Shown here: piece after piece, positions 28,762-38,301 of the stretch | Layout of the letters: each line of letters opens with the position of its first letter | Position numbering within the stretch: the stretch's first letter is position 1 | From: Bacteroidota bacterium | GTDB taxonomy: Bacteria; Bacteroidota; Bacteroidia; 2-12-FULL-35-15 | Assembly: GCA_016722565.1 (NCBI GenBank) | Contig: JADKIU010000001.1 | Location: forward strand, 310,001-374,000 | Length of the DNA stretch: 64,000 bases | Direction: 5' to 3' | Position numbers and translations under genes: made by a program | Notes under the pieces: generated by a model | What the model was told of the DNA's origin: nothing | The model's input: only the letters and a program-made list of their open reading frames with translations | The model's database searches: none

Positions 28762-30153
28762 TTAGTGGTGTGCATGTGCTGCAGCCGCTTTTTCTTTGTG
28801 CTCTTGTCCGGATGATTTCAAAATTGATTTTAACTCCGCTTGTGCAATAACCGGGAAGTATCTAGAGAACAACAAGAAGAATGTAAAGAACATTCCTATT
28901 GTTCCTGTGAAAATTCCGATGTCAATAAATGTTGGGTGATACATGTTCCAAGTAGATGGAATGAATGTACGACACAATGTAGGAACGATAATTACAAAAC
29001 GCTCGAACCACATACCAATGTTTACAATGATGGACATTACAAATGTGAACATCAAATTCGTACGCAACTTTTTGAACCAGAAAAGTTGAGGTGAAATTAC
29101 GTTACAAGTCATCATGGCTGCATATGCCCACCAGTATGGACCAGTTGCACGATTCAAGAATGCGTATTGTTCGTATTCAACTCCTGAATACCAAGAAATA
29201 AATAACTCTGTTAAATAAGCAACCCCTACAATTGAACCTGTAACAATGATTACAATGTTCATGTATTCAACGTGCTTAATGGTAATGTAATTTTCCAAAT
29301 GATATACTTTACGTACAATCAACAACAAGGTCAATACCATCGCAAATCCTGAGAATACCGCTCCAGCAACGAAATAAGGAGGGAAGATGGTGGTATGCCA
29401 ACCCGGTACAACCGATGTAGCAAAGTCCATGGATACAATCGAGTGAACCGAGAATACAAGTGGTGTAGATAAACCTGCAAGTACTAAGGAAACTTCTTCG
29501 AAACGGCTCCAGTGACGAGCGCTTCCGCCCCAACCAAAACTTAATAAACCATAAAACTTTTTCGCCCAAGGCTTGATTGCTCTATCGCGAACCATTGCAA
29601 AGTCAGGTACTAAACCTGTATACCAGAATACTAATGAAATAGAGAAGTAAGTAGAAACCGCAAATACGTCCCATAATAAAGGAGAGTTAAAGTTTACCCA
29701 AAGAGAACCAAATTGATTTGGCAATGGGAACAACCAATAATCTAACCATGGACGACCAGTATGTAACAATACGAAAATCGCTGCACACATTACGGCAAAG
29801 ATGGTCATCGCTTCCGCAGAACGGTTGATAGCCATACGCCATTTTTGACGGAACAATAACAATACAGCAGAAATTAATGTACCAGCGTGACCAATACCAA
29901 TCCACCATACGAAGTTGGTGATATCCCAAGCCCAGTCAACACCATTGTTTGAACCCCAAACACCAATTCCGGTTCCAATTGTGTATGCCAAACATCCGAT
30001 ACCCCACATAAAGCAAATAACAGATACCGTAAGTAGGATGTACCAATACTTGTTAGCCTTGCCTTCGATTGGTTTAACGATATCTTCGGTAATCTGATGA
30101 TACGATTTATTCCCGAGAATTAAGGGCTCTCTAATTTCTGATTCGTGCTGCAT
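28762..30153 (-). CDS. actC: Alternative Complex III subunit ActC (NrfD/polysulfide reductase-like membrane subunit)
   Basis: A 463-residue, about ten-helix NrfD-like protein. It contains the family block NFVWWIGIGHAGTLISAVLLL near residue 85 and conserved membrane charged residues. It is the main quinol-binding subunit and is thought to take part in proton translocation. The C-terminus ends in a His/Ala-rich tail (KEKAAAAHAHH). It follows actB by 47 nt in the standard operon order. Confidence 0.95.
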   Translation of the reverse strand: MQHESEIREPLILGNKSYHQITEDIVKPIEGKANKYWYILLTVSVICFMWGIGCLAYTIGTGIGVWGSNNGVDWAWDITNFVWWIGIGHAGTLISAVLLLFRQKWRMAINRSAEAMTIFAVMCAAIFVLLHTGRPWLDYWLFPLPNQFGSLWVNFNSPLLWDVFAVSTYFSISLVFWYTGLVPDFAMVRDRAIKPWAKKFYGLLSFGWGGSARHWSRFEEVSLVLAGLSTPLVFSVHSIVSMDFATSVVPGWHTTIFPPYFVAGAVFSGFAMVLTLLLIVRKVYHLENYITIKHVEYMNIVIIVTGSIVGVAYLTELFISWYSGVEYEQYAFLNRATGPYWWAYAAMMTCNVISPQLFWFKKLRTNLMFTFVMSIIVNIGMWFERFVIIVPTLCRTFIPSTWNMYHPTFIDIGIFTGTIGMFFTFFLLFSRYFPVIAQAELKSILKSSGQEHKEKAAAAHAHH

Positions 30154-30200
30154 ATTATCTAAAAAAATTATAAATTATAAATTCTTACGTTTCGTATTTT

Positions 30201-33200
30201 TTAAGCGTGTGCTTTTTCTGATTTTACTTCTTCAGATTTTGTCTCATGACCTTCTGTATGTCTTCCTTCTTCAATCGACTCATCTGCATTTCTTACTTTT
30301 GTTAAATAAGATACAGTTGGTTTGATACCGATTTCTTCTAGGATGAAATAGTTACGTCCGTCTTTTTCTTCTGCTCTCAATTTGCTGATTGCACTTCCTT
30401 CGTCATTTAAATCACCAAACCAGATTGCGTTTGTAGGACAAGATTGTTGACAAGCTGTTTTGATATCGCTGTCATCCAATTTGCGTTCTGCTTTTTTCGC
30501 TTCTAATTTTCCTCCTTGAATACGTTGGATACACATTGAGCATTTTTCCATAACCCCACGTGAACGAACAACCACATCCGGATTTAATACCATACGGCCT
30601 AAATCATCTTGTGTTGGGTTGAATGTGAAATCGGAATTTTCGTTGTAGTTAAACCAGTTGAAACGTCTAACTTTAAAAGGACAGTTGTTTGCGCAGTAGC
30701 GGGTTCCTACACAACGGTTATAAGCCATTGCATTTAATCCGTCAGAGCTATGGTTGGTTGCTAATACCGGACAAACGGTTTCGCATGGTGCGTGGTTACA
30801 GTGTTGACACATGATTGGTTGGAAAACAACTTTCGGATTTACAGTTGTTGGATTTTCCATATCCAAGTACATATCAATTGCTCCAACACCTTCTGCTTTT
30901 GCAACTTCTTTGTTCATTTCGCTGCTGTAGTAACGATCGATACGCAACCAGTGCATTTCGCGTGTTTTCATTACTTGTTCTTTTCCAACAACAGCAACGT
31001 TGTTTTCTGCAGTACAACTTACAACACAAGCACCACAACCGATACATGAGTTTAAGTCGATGGTCATTCCCCATTTATGTCCTAAACGTTCGTGTTCATT
31101 CCATAAATCGATGTCTGCTGCTTTTACTACTCCGGCATGTGTTACCAACATTTCATCGTGGTTACCTGCTTTTGGATTTTTTTGATATTCAGATAGAATT
31201 GTTTCTTTCACAATTTCACGGCCCATCATCGTGTGGTGAATTTGTGTTCCAGCCAATTCTGTAATTTCATTTGTGTTCGCTACAGTTACATTCAATGCAC
31301 CATACGCCATTGTTCCGTTCATCAATTGAACAAACGGATATGCATTTTGTCCAACTACTGTTCCTGTGCGTTCAGCTAATTTACCAGCTTTCTCACGACC
31401 ATATCCAACTGCAATTCCAATTGTCCCGCGTGCTTGTCCCGGTTGAGGAACTACCGGCAATTTAATGGTTGTACCATTTGCTGTAACGGTTAATACAGAT
31501 GATTCTCTGTCTTGACGCTCCATCAATTTATAACCAGCTTCTTTCATATCCTCAGGAGACATGGTAATGTAATTGTCCCAAGTGATTTTAGAAATAGGAT
31601 CCGGTAATTCTTGCAACCATGGGTTGTTTCCTTGGTTACCATTTCCGATGGCTACTTTTTCATATAATGCTAATTCGATTGTTCCACCTTTCACTGCATT
31701 GATTGTGCTTGCCGCAGATGATAAATCGATTTTTGCTACAGCAGGTGCTGCTTCTGTTTTTTCTTCCACCTTCACAACTACCGGAGCTGCTACTTTTGTA
31801 CTATCTGAAACCGCTGCAACAGCAATATCTCCGCCTTTACCTACTTCAATTGCTCCATCATGTAAGGAATTGTTCCAGAACTCTGTGAAGTTCATGTATT
31901 TTCCTTGCATTGGATACACGCGCTCTGCCCATACTTTTTGAATGTATGAATGATAATCAGAGGTATTTCCTGCCCAAACCATTAATGTTTCCTGAGCTTG
32001 GCGAGTTCCTGAATTCTGAGCTGCAAATAAAGGAGTGATGGTTGGTTGTGATAAACTATAGTGTGCTTTCTTTGGATTGAAATCGTTCCATGATTCTAAG
32101 TAATGGTGATCAGGACAGATGTATTGTGCTAAAGAAGCTGTTTCATCAGCTCTATCAGCAAATGAAATTCTCAATCCAACTTTATTGTAAGCCTCTGCAA
32201 ATTTTAATGCTGCAGGAGCAGTGTAAACAGGGTTTGTATTGTAAGTAATGATTGCACCCACTTTTCCGCTTGCCATTTCAGCAACTAAATCAGCAAATGC
32301 TGCATCGTCACCTTGGTTGGTATAAGATGGATTTTCGATGTCAATTGTTTTTCCGTAGTTGTCAAGCATTTGGTTAATGCCGTTTACAACCATTTGAACA
32401 TTGATGTCGTTTGAACCGGAAACAACCAATGATTTTCCTTTATTCTCTGCTAACTCTTTTGCCACTTTAGCAATTTGAGCATCACACGCCAATGCAGAAG
32501 ATGGTAGTGAAGAACCACCAACGATTTTTGCAACAGCATTGTATAAGTTAACAGCAACTTTTCCTTGTTCAGAGACTTTAACCGGAACACGCTCATCTGC
32601 ATTCGCACCTGTCAACGACAAGTTTGATTCAAATTGAATGTGTTTCGACATTTTATTTTTATCCTTACCCACTTTACGTGTTTTTGAATATTGATTTGCA
32701 TATTCAATAGGAGATAACCAGTTTGCAAGGAAATCAGCACCAATGCCAACAATTACTTCAGCATGGTTAAAGTGGTAAGAAGGAATAACCTCTTGTCCGA
32801 ATGTTTGAGCATTCGCTTTTGCCATACCTGAATAAGAGATGGCATCGTAGGTTACATGTTTTGTATTTGGATATTTTGCTGCGAAATCAGCAATAACTGC
32901 TTTTGTAGAAGGACTGATAATAGTAGAAGTAAGGATACGTACACCTCCGGTTACTTTAGCTAATTTTCCACCGATCTCTTTATCAACATTTGACCAAGTT
33001 GTCGGGTTCCAGGTATCACCGGATTTGGCAACAGGGCCTGTTAATCGAGATGAATCATATAAGGAAAGGATAGAAGCTTGCACACGTGCACTTGTTCCAC
33101 CGTTGGTTACTTTTGATAACGAATTTCCTTCAACTTTAATAGGACGACCTTCACGTGTTTTTACAATGATAGAAGCATAATCGTAACCATCATAAAATGT

Positions 33201-33488
33201 TGTTGCATACCAGTTTGCAACACCCGGAGTGATTTCTTCCGGCTTTACAACGTAAGGAATTGCTTTGTTTACAGGCGCTTCACAAGCTGCTAAAGATGCT
33301 GCGGTAACGCTGAACCCTAAAAACTTCAAGAAATCTCTACGATTTGTTCCGTTGTTTTCAGTTAGATTATCATCACCTAAGAACTTTTCTACAGGAATTT
33401 GTTCTGCAAATTCATTATTAGCACTTTGAACAAACTCAGGACTGTTATTTAACTCTTCCAGTCCTTTCCAGTATTTTTTTGTTGCCAT
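30201..33488 (-). CDS. actB: Alternative Complex III subunit ActB (molybdopterin-oxidoreductase-like/Fe-S fusion)
   Basis: A 1095-residue periplasmic protein. A Tat motif (TNRRDFLKFLGFSVTAASLA, Arg50-Arg51) precedes Cys69, which may be lipid-attached (LAACE). The first about 740 residues resemble a molybdopterin oxidoreductase (B1 part) but lack cofactor ligation in this family. The C-terminal B2 part has ferredoxin-like cysteine clusters: CIGCGACVVSC, CQHCNHAPCETVCPV, CVGTRYCANNCPF, and CSMCIQRI with CQQSCPTNAI. These would bind Fe-S clusters that pass electrons from quinol to ActA haems. An acidic Ala/Val-rich segment near 570-595 is a probable linker. It is intact. Confidence 0.96.
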   Translation of the reverse strand: MATKKYWKGLEELNNSPEFVQSANNEFAEQIPVEKFLGDDNLTENNGTNRRDFLKFLGFSVTAASLAACEAPVNKAIPYVVKPEEITPGVANWYATTFYDGYDYASIIVKTREGRPIKVEGNSLSKVTNGGTSARVQASILSLYDSSRLTGPVAKSGDTWNPTTWSNVDKEIGGKLAKVTGGVRILTSTIISPSTKAVIADFAAKYPNTKHVTYDAISYSGMAKANAQTFGQEVIPSYHFNHAEVIVGIGADFLANWLSPIEYANQYSKTRKVGKDKNKMSKHIQFESNLSLTGANADERVPVKVSEQGKVAVNLYNAVAKIVGGSSLPSSALACDAQIAKVAKELAENKGKSLVVSGSNDINVQMVVNGINQMLDNYGKTIDIENPSYTNQGDDAAFADLVAEMASGKVGAIITYNTNPVYTAPAALKFAEAYNKVGLRISFADRADETASLAQYICPDHHYLESWNDFNPKKAHYSLSQPTITPLFAAQNSGTRQAQETLMVWAGNTSDYHSYIQKVWAERVYPMQGKYMNFTEFWNNSLHDGAIEVGKGGDIAVAAVSDSTKVAAPVVVKVEEKTEAAPAVAKIDLSSAASTINAVKGGTIELALYEKVAIGNGNQGNNPWLQELPDPISKITWDNYITMSPEDMKEAGYKLMERQDRESSVLTVTANGTTIKLPVVPQPGQARGTIGIAVGYGREKAGKLAERTGTVVGQNAYPFVQLMNGTMAYGALNVTVANTNEITELAGTQIHHTMMGREIVKETILSEYQKNPKAGNHDEMLVTHAGVVKAADIDLWNEHERLGHKWGMTIDLNSCIGCGACVVSCTAENNVAVVGKEQVMKTREMHWLRIDRYYSSEMNKEVAKAEGVGAIDMYLDMENPTTVNPKVVFQPIMCQHCNHAPCETVCPVLATNHSSDGLNAMAYNRCVGTRYCANNCPFKVRRFNWFNYNENSDFTFNPTQDDLGRMVLNPDVVVRSRGVMEKCSMCIQRIQGGKLEAKKAERKLDDSDIKTACQQSCPTNAIWFGDLNDEGSAISKLRAEEKDGRNYFILEEIGIKPTVSYLTKVRNADESIEEGRHTEGHETKSEEVKSEKAHA

Positions 33489-33566
33489 ATCTTATATAAA
33501 TTCTAAAATCTTAAAAACTAAATTCTAATTTGTTTGTCATCCACCTGATTGCTCAAGCTGCGATGA

Positions 33567-34859
33567 TTAGTAGTGACATTTACCGCACTCAATTCCACCC
33601 ATTTTATCAACTGTGAATTTACGTTGATCCAAAGGAAGGTTTTTGAATTTTTCAGCTAATTTTTTGTGTAAACTTTCGTAGTAAGGATTGTCTTTCATTC
33701 CCGGTACTTCAGTCTTTCTGTGGCAATCAATACACCAAGCCATTGTTAACGGTTGTACTTGTTTTGCAGTGGTCATTGTTGTTAAATCACCATGGCACGT
33801 TGCACAATCTTGTTTACCAACTTTAACGTGTTGTTGATGGCTGAAGAATACGAAATCTTGGAGATTGTGAACTTTCACCCATTGTACCGGTTTTTGTGGT
33901 TTGTTATAAGCACCAGCTTCTGGATCCCATCCGGCTGCATCATAGATTTTTGCAATTTCTTCTGTTCCGCCAGGTAATTTTCCTTTTGAAATTCCTTTGT
34001 GACAGTTCATACAAACATTCACAGTTGGGATACCAGCTGTTTTACTTCTTTCCACTCCAGAGTGACAGTATTGGCAATTGATTGCATTGTCACCAGCGTG
34101 AATTTTATGAGAGAAAGCAATTGGTTGTTCAGGGTTGTAAACAGTTTTTGCTTCAGGGTCTGCGTAAACTCCGATTTCTTTTAACGCATACCATCCTGCA
34201 GAAAGTAATCCACCAACGATAAGTAAAATAACAACACCAGTAGTTGTTTTATTCGCGCGTGTCCAGTTTTTAAACTCTGTCCAAGCACCCACTTTTTCTT
34301 CTTCAGGAAGACCAAGTTTTTCGTTTTGTAAGTTTTTCAACGAGTAACGAACACCACGTAAAACAGCAACGATGATGATTAAGAAAGCAATGATTCCTAA
34401 CAACAATGCTAATGGATTTTCGCCATCGTCAGTAGGTTCTCCGGAAGGACCTTCAGCCGCTGTTGGTGCAGCTGCTACAGGCTCTTTATAATCTTTAATA
34501 TAAGTGATTACCGATTTAATTTCGTCATCACTTAAGTTGGTGAAGGTCGTCATCGCAGATGCATCAAATGCACTGATTTTAACGGCATAGGCATCACCAC
34601 TTTTGATTAATGCATCGTTGTTTTTGATCCACTTCAATAACCATTCTTCAGCAGGAGCCGGAACACGTGTAAACACGCCTTTTAACCCCGGACCGGTAAC
34701 TTTATTCGTACCCATACTGTGACAAACCGCACAGTTTTGCTTGAATATTTTTTCGCCATCTTGGGCGGAAACGGGGTTAATACTTAGAAAGAATGATAAA
34801 AATAGGAGGGAAAAAATTGCCAAAAAGTGTTTTTTTGACTGCTTACAAATTGTATCCAT
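33567..34859 (-). CDS. actA: Alternative Complex III subunit ActA with N-terminal cytochrome c (six haem c motifs)
   Basis: A 430-residue protein. A signal segment (FLAIFSLLFLSFFLSINPVSAQ) is followed by a monohaem cytochrome c domain (CAVCHSMG near residue 40, with a Met-containing distal region about 100). Then come an acidic linker, a membrane helix (about 155-172, LALLLGIIAFLIIIVAVL), a second helix (about 210-230) and a pentahaem region: CQYCH, CMNCH, CATCH, CIDCH and CGKCH. ActA takes electrons from ActB and gives them to ActE or the oxidase. The extra N-terminal haem domain is a fusion relative to the pentahaem form. It is the first gene of the operon. Confidence 0.95.
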   Translation of the reverse strand: MDTICKQSKKHFLAIFSLLFLSFFLSINPVSAQDGEKIFKQNCAVCHSMGTNKVTGPGLKGVFTRVPAPAEEWLLKWIKNNDALIKSGDAYAVKISAFDASAMTTFTNLSDDEIKSVITYIKDYKEPVAAAPTAAEGPSGEPTDDGENPLALLLGIIAFLIIIVAVLRGVRYSLKNLQNEKLGLPEEEKVGAWTEFKNWTRANKTTTGVVILLIVGGLLSAGWYALKEIGVYADPEAKTVYNPEQPIAFSHKIHAGDNAINCQYCHSGVERSKTAGIPTVNVCMNCHKGISKGKLPGGTEEIAKIYDAAGWDPEAGAYNKPQKPVQWVKVHNLQDFVFFSHQQHVKVGKQDCATCHGDLTTMTTAKQVQPLTMAWCIDCHRKTEVPGMKDNPYYESLHKKLAEKFKNLPLDQRKFTVDKMGGIECGKCHY

Positions 34860-34927
34860 ATTGATTTTTAACTATTTAACTCCGTTGAAAACCTCTACTA
34901 TTAGAGAGCGTACTATTACTTGAGCGA

Positions 34928-34960
34928 CAAATTTATAAGAAACATTAATTGGCGATTCAA
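34928..34960 (-). promoter_or_regulatory. Probable promoter of the act-cta operon
   Basis: On the minus strand TTG (34960-34958) and TAAATTTG (34935-34928) form a -33/-7 pair with a 22-nt spacer. This is within the 17-23 nt range described for Flavobacterium promoters (TTG...TAnnTTTG). It is about 70 nt before the actA start codon. Confidence 0.55.
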
Positions 34961-35145
34961 AAAACGTTAAAATTTTATAAAAAACACATAATTTATATTC
35001 ATTCTAAATAAGGCAGCTCGCGTTTTTGTTTTTTTTGAAAAAATTAGTCCTTGAAAAAGGATAATTCGTCAATATTTTAAAGTTGCTTGTCGACTGATTT
35101 TTTTCAATTTTTGGTGTGATTTTAGATAAACACAAATTAAAAATT

Positions 35146-35153
35146 TATCTTTG
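35146..35153 (+). promoter_or_regulatory. Possible -7 promoter box of the SPOR-protein gene
   Basis: TATCTTTG fits TAnnTTTG, 9 nt before the ATG. The transcript would have almost no leader. No TTG box lies at the normal distance, so this is a partial match. Confidence 0.4.
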
Positions 35154-35162
35154 TCAACATGA

Positions 35163-35582
35163 ATGATATTAAAGTATGTTTTTTGTGTTTTATTGATGTG
35201 TTTTACAAGTTCTTTTTTGCTTGCACAGAAAAGTAGTGCGGATACCGGAAAGATAGAATTGGTGCAGGAATACAAGGTGAAGGAGCTGGTGAGCAAACAC
35301 ATCGAAGTGAATACAAAAGCACCGATAAAAGGCTATCGAATTAAGATACATTTCGGTTCGGATAAAAATAAAGCGAAAGAAATAAAAGCAAAATTTATTT
35401 CTAAATTTCCTGAAATTGCTGCTTATGAAAAATATGATCAACCGAATTTCAATATTCGGGTAGGCGATTTTAGAACAAAACTAGAAGCGTATAAGGCGCT
35501 GAAAGAAATTCAAGTTGAATTCCCATCTTCTTTTTTGGTGCAGGATGAAATTGAAATGCCAAAGCTGCTTGAAAAAAAGTAG
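35163..35582 (+). CDS. Small exported SPOR-domain-like protein
   Basis: A 139-residue protein with a signal peptide (FCVLLMCFTSSFLLAQ). The second half (GYRIKIHFGSDKNKAKEIKA, then YEKYDQPNFNIRVGDFRTKL, then EAYKALKEI) follows the pattern of a SPOR domain: a beta strand, a helix with spaced Ala/Lys, then 'F.VRVGDF.....A...L'. SPOR domains bind denuded glycan strands in peptidoglycan, so it is probably a periplasmic cell-wall-associated protein. The domain call rests on pattern only. Confidence 0.75.
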   Translation: MILKYVFCVLLMCFTSSFLLAQKSSADTGKIELVQEYKVKELVSKHIEVNTKAPIKGYRIKIHFGSDKNKAKEIKAKFISKFPEIAAYEKYDQPNFNIRVGDFRTKLEAYKALKEIQVEFPSSFLVQDEIEMPKLLEKK

Positions 35583-35734
35583 TGTTTGGCTTTTTATTGT
35601 TTCAATTCAAATTCCTATCGATTCCTAATTTTTCTTATACTTTTTTTTGGAATTTTAATTTCCCATTCCTATATTAGCAGAATAAATTATCTCTAAACTT
35701 TTAAATTACATTTATTAACTTAATTAATTCCCCC

Positions 35735-37609
35735 ATGAAAAAAGCTACATTATTAGTGTCTAGCTTGTTTGTTGTGAGTGCAGTATGTGCTCAAAATGTA
35801 GCAGGTGACGACAAAGTGGAAATGATGAAACTGGAAAGTTTTGGTATTTCAAAACCACTGAGTGAAATTGCTAATATGGCATCTGAAGTAGATGACAATA
35901 TAGAAGAAAAAACAGAGTCGAAAGACCGTGAAAAAAGAAGAGTACAAACCTTTGTTTATTCTGAAGAGAAAGACGGAGCAGCTTATGGAACTGACCCTTC
36001 AACAACACAAAAAACAGCCGGAACAAGAACTCCAATGCCTCCTATTGCTAACTGGCAAGGACAAACAGGTGGTGGATGTCCTCCAGATCCATCTGGAGCA
36101 GCTGGTCCAAATCACTATATTCAAGCAGTAAATGCAACACCTGTTAAAGTTTACAACAAAACAGGTACTACATTGTTGACCATTTCTAACATGGGTAACC
36201 TTTGGAGCCCTACAGTTCCAAATATGGGAGATCCAATTGTTATGTACGATCGTTACGCGGATCGTTGGTTCTTAAGCCAATTTGGTTCAGGTAACAAAGT
36301 GTATATCGCAATTTCTACTTCTCCGGATCCATTAGGAACATGGTATACTTATACTTACACTGCTGGAAGTTTCCCTGATTACTTGAAATTTTCTATCTGG
36401 TGGGATGGTTATTATATGACAGCAAACTATGGTGGAAAAATCATGGTATTTGAAAGAGATAAAATGTTATTGGGTTTAACAGCAAGAGGTTTTGAGAAAA
36501 CTTTTTCTCCAACACTTCCTTCTGGTTTCTTCTGCCCAATGCCAGCTGATGCTGACGGTGGATTACCTCCAAATGGTACACCATTGCCAGTAATGCAATA
36601 TACTGATAACGCTTGGGGTGGTGGAGCAACAGATGCGGTTAAAATTTTCCCATTCACTGTAAACTGGGTGCCTGCAACTCCAACTGCAACAGTAGGAACA
36701 ACTGTAACAATTCCAACTGCAGCATTTGATGCATCTTACGATCCAAGCTGGAATGATATCTGGACTCCTGGAACAACTTCCAAATTAGATGGTATTGGCG
36801 GGATTCTTCAATACCGTGTTCAATGGAGAAAATGGACAGGATACAACACTGCTGTATTAACTTGGGGTGTTAAAATGAATGCAACAAGTAAGTTGCGCAG
36901 TATCAAATGGGTTGAATTGCGTCAAAATCAAACTACCGGTGTTTGGTCATTGTATCAAGAAGGAACATATGCTCCTGCTGATGGTTCAAACCGTTGGTTA
37001 CAAAGTATTGCAATGGATGATAACGGAAGTATTGGTTTAGCGTATTGTATTTCTGCTTCTACTACTGCTTCACCTACGCAAGGTGCATTAGCGAATATTT
37101 CTCCTAGTTTACGTTATACCGGTCGTTTAGCTTCTGATCCATTGGGAACAATGTCTTTTGCTGAAACAACTGCTATTGCAGGTTCAGGAACAGGTATTTG
37201 CGGTGGTTCTAACCGTTGGGGTGATTACGCACAATTAGCGTTGGATCCAGACGGACTTACTTTCTGGTACACAGGAACATATGCTGTAACAAGCACTAGA
37301 ACTCGTATCTACTCATTCCAATTACCAATGACACCAACAGGCGTTGCTGATGCGTCAAATGATCCTACGTTTACTACTTTCCAAATGGAAAGCATGATTA
37401 ACTTGTCTGCTTCTAAATTGCCATCGAACGATGAAATGGTAGTTGACTTGTTCGATATCAATGGTAAACAAATCAATGGTAAAAAAGTTACTCCGAATGG
37501 AAATTCGTTTGAAACAACAATCAATGTTTCCGGTTTAGCTACTGGAACCTACTTAGTGAGAGTTGGTAATCCAAACTTCCAAAGAGTAGTTAAAGTATTT
37601 GTAAAATAA
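35735..37609 (+). CDS. T9SS-secreted protein, probable beta-propeller, with type A sorting domain
   Basis: A 624-residue secreted protein. The signal peptide (KKATLLVSSLFVVSAVCAQ) is followed by a charged pro-region (about 25-75). A large Trp/Tyr/Gly-rich domain (about 90-535) contains blade-like segments (GDPIVMYDRYADRWFLSQFG, then VYIAISTSPDPLGTWYTYTY), as in sialidase-like or secreted propeller proteins; the catalytic function is unknown. The last about 80 residues (LSASKLPSNDEMVVDLFDIN, then GLATGTYLVRVG, ending VVKVFVK) are a type A T9SS sorting domain. A nested hairpin follows the stop codon. Confidence 0.82.
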   Translation: MKKATLLVSSLFVVSAVCAQNVAGDDKVEMMKLESFGISKPLSEIANMASEVDDNIEEKTESKDREKRRVQTFVYSEEKDGAAYGTDPSTTQKTAGTRTPMPPIANWQGQTGGGCPPDPSGAAGPNHYIQAVNATPVKVYNKTGTTLLTISNMGNLWSPTVPNMGDPIVMYDRYADRWFLSQFGSGNKVYIAISTSPDPLGTWYTYTYTAGSFPDYLKFSIWWDGYYMTANYGGKIMVFERDKMLLGLTARGFEKTFSPTLPSGFFCPMPADADGGLPPNGTPLPVMQYTDNAWGGGATDAVKIFPFTVNWVPATPTATVGTTVTIPTAAFDASYDPSWNDIWTPGTTSKLDGIGGILQYRVQWRKWTGYNTAVLTWGVKMNATSKLRSIKWVELRQNQTTGVWSLYQEGTYAPADGSNRWLQSIAMDDNGSIGLAYCISASTTASPTQGALANISPSLRYTGRLASDPLGTMSFAETTAIAGSGTGICGGSNRWGDYAQLALDPDGLTFWYTGTYAVTSTRTRIYSFQLPMTPTGVADASNDPTFTTFQMESMINLSASKLPSNDEMVVDLFDINGKQINGKKVTPNGNSFETTINVSGLATGTYLVRVGNPNFQRVVKVFVK

Positions 37610-37630
37610 GAGTTTAATTATCCTATAAAG

Positions 37631-37681
37631 CACTCGTGCAGAGCCATTCCTCTTTTGGAATGGGATTTGCACGAGTGTTTT
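37631..37681 (+). terminator. Nested-hairpin terminator
   Basis: An outer 10-bp stem (CACTCGTGCA/TGCACGAGTG) encloses an inner 7-bp stem (CCATTCC/GGAATGG), followed by TTTT. It lies 21 nt after the T9SS protein gene and 24 nt before the lipoprotein gene. It may also shape the leader of the next gene. Confidence 0.72.
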
Positions 37682-37704
37682 GCTTAAAACCAATACTAAT
37701 TATT

Positions 37705-38130
37705 ATGAAATCGATTTTATTAATTTTAGCAGTAGTTATTTCTTCAGCTACAGTAACAAGTTGTAAATCTAAAAAAGCTGCTACAGCAACAACTTCTGGT
37801 TCATCAGCATCATCAACCGGCTCTAATGGTTCAACGGCTACTACAACAATGGAAACAACAAATACTACAGCATCAGGAACCAATCAAGGGGCGCATGCAG
37901 GAAAAGTATCACACAAGTACCGTGCAACCGGTTGCGAAACAGTTATTGTGATTATGGCGCATGATGATGTAGCTGAAATAACACTTATTCCTAAAGATAA
38001 ATTGAATAAAGACATTGATGTGGATGGTCAAACAATCACGTTTGATTACCAACCTTTGAAAATGCCACAACCAGCAGGTTGTACTGTTGGTATTCCAGCT
38101 GAGATTTCAAATATTACTAAGTTGAAATAG
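37705..38130 (+). CDS. Small lipoprotein with Ser/Thr-rich linker
   Basis: A 141-residue protein. I choose the ATG at 37705 because it gives a lipoprotein signal with the lipobox TVTSC (MKSILLILAVVISSATVTSC). After the Cys comes a low-complexity Thr/Ser/Ala linker (about 25-60). A small domain follows (KVSHKYRATGCETVIVIMAH, then DVDGQTITFDYQPLKMPQPA, then GCTVGIPAEI) with two cysteines that may pair. The family is not recognised. It would be anchored in a membrane, facing the periplasm or cell surface. A terminator follows. Confidence 0.78.
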   Translation: MKSILLILAVVISSATVTSCKSKKAATATTSGSSASSTGSNGSTATTTMETTNTTASGTNQGAHAGKVSHKYRATGCETVIVIMAHDDVAEITLIPKDKLNKDIDVDGQTITFDYQPLKMPQPAGCTVGIPAEISNITKLK

Positions 38131-38143
38131 ATAACAAATAATC

Positions 38144-38179
38144 AAAAAAATAGTCCCCGTGAATGGGACTATTTTTTTT
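38144..38179 (+). terminator. Intrinsic terminator
   Basis: TAGTCCC pairs with GGGACTA, flanked by an A7 run and a T8 run, 13 nt after the small lipoprotein stop codon. Confidence 0.82.
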
Positions 38180-38301
38180 ACTGTATTTTTCTTGTTTTTC
38201 TGAAAACAAAAAATGATATTTGGTAAAATATTAATGATTATTAATTCCCCCCTATTTAATCATTAGGACAATATTTTTTTACAATAATTCATTTTCAGTA
38301 A

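Larger units (their letters stand above)
34860..35162. other. Intergenic region between divergent actA and SPOR-protein genes
   Basis: This 303-nt AT-rich stretch holds no gene that I can support. It contains the probable actA promoter on the minus strand and a -7-like box for the plus-strand SPOR gene. The act promoter gives a leader of roughly 65 nt. No terminator or repeat is visible. Confidence 0.7.

Noticed and set aside
30815..31264. 149-codon antisense frame over actB
   Set aside because: Rich in Leu and Cys from the reverse of Fe-S cluster codons; actB is clearly real.
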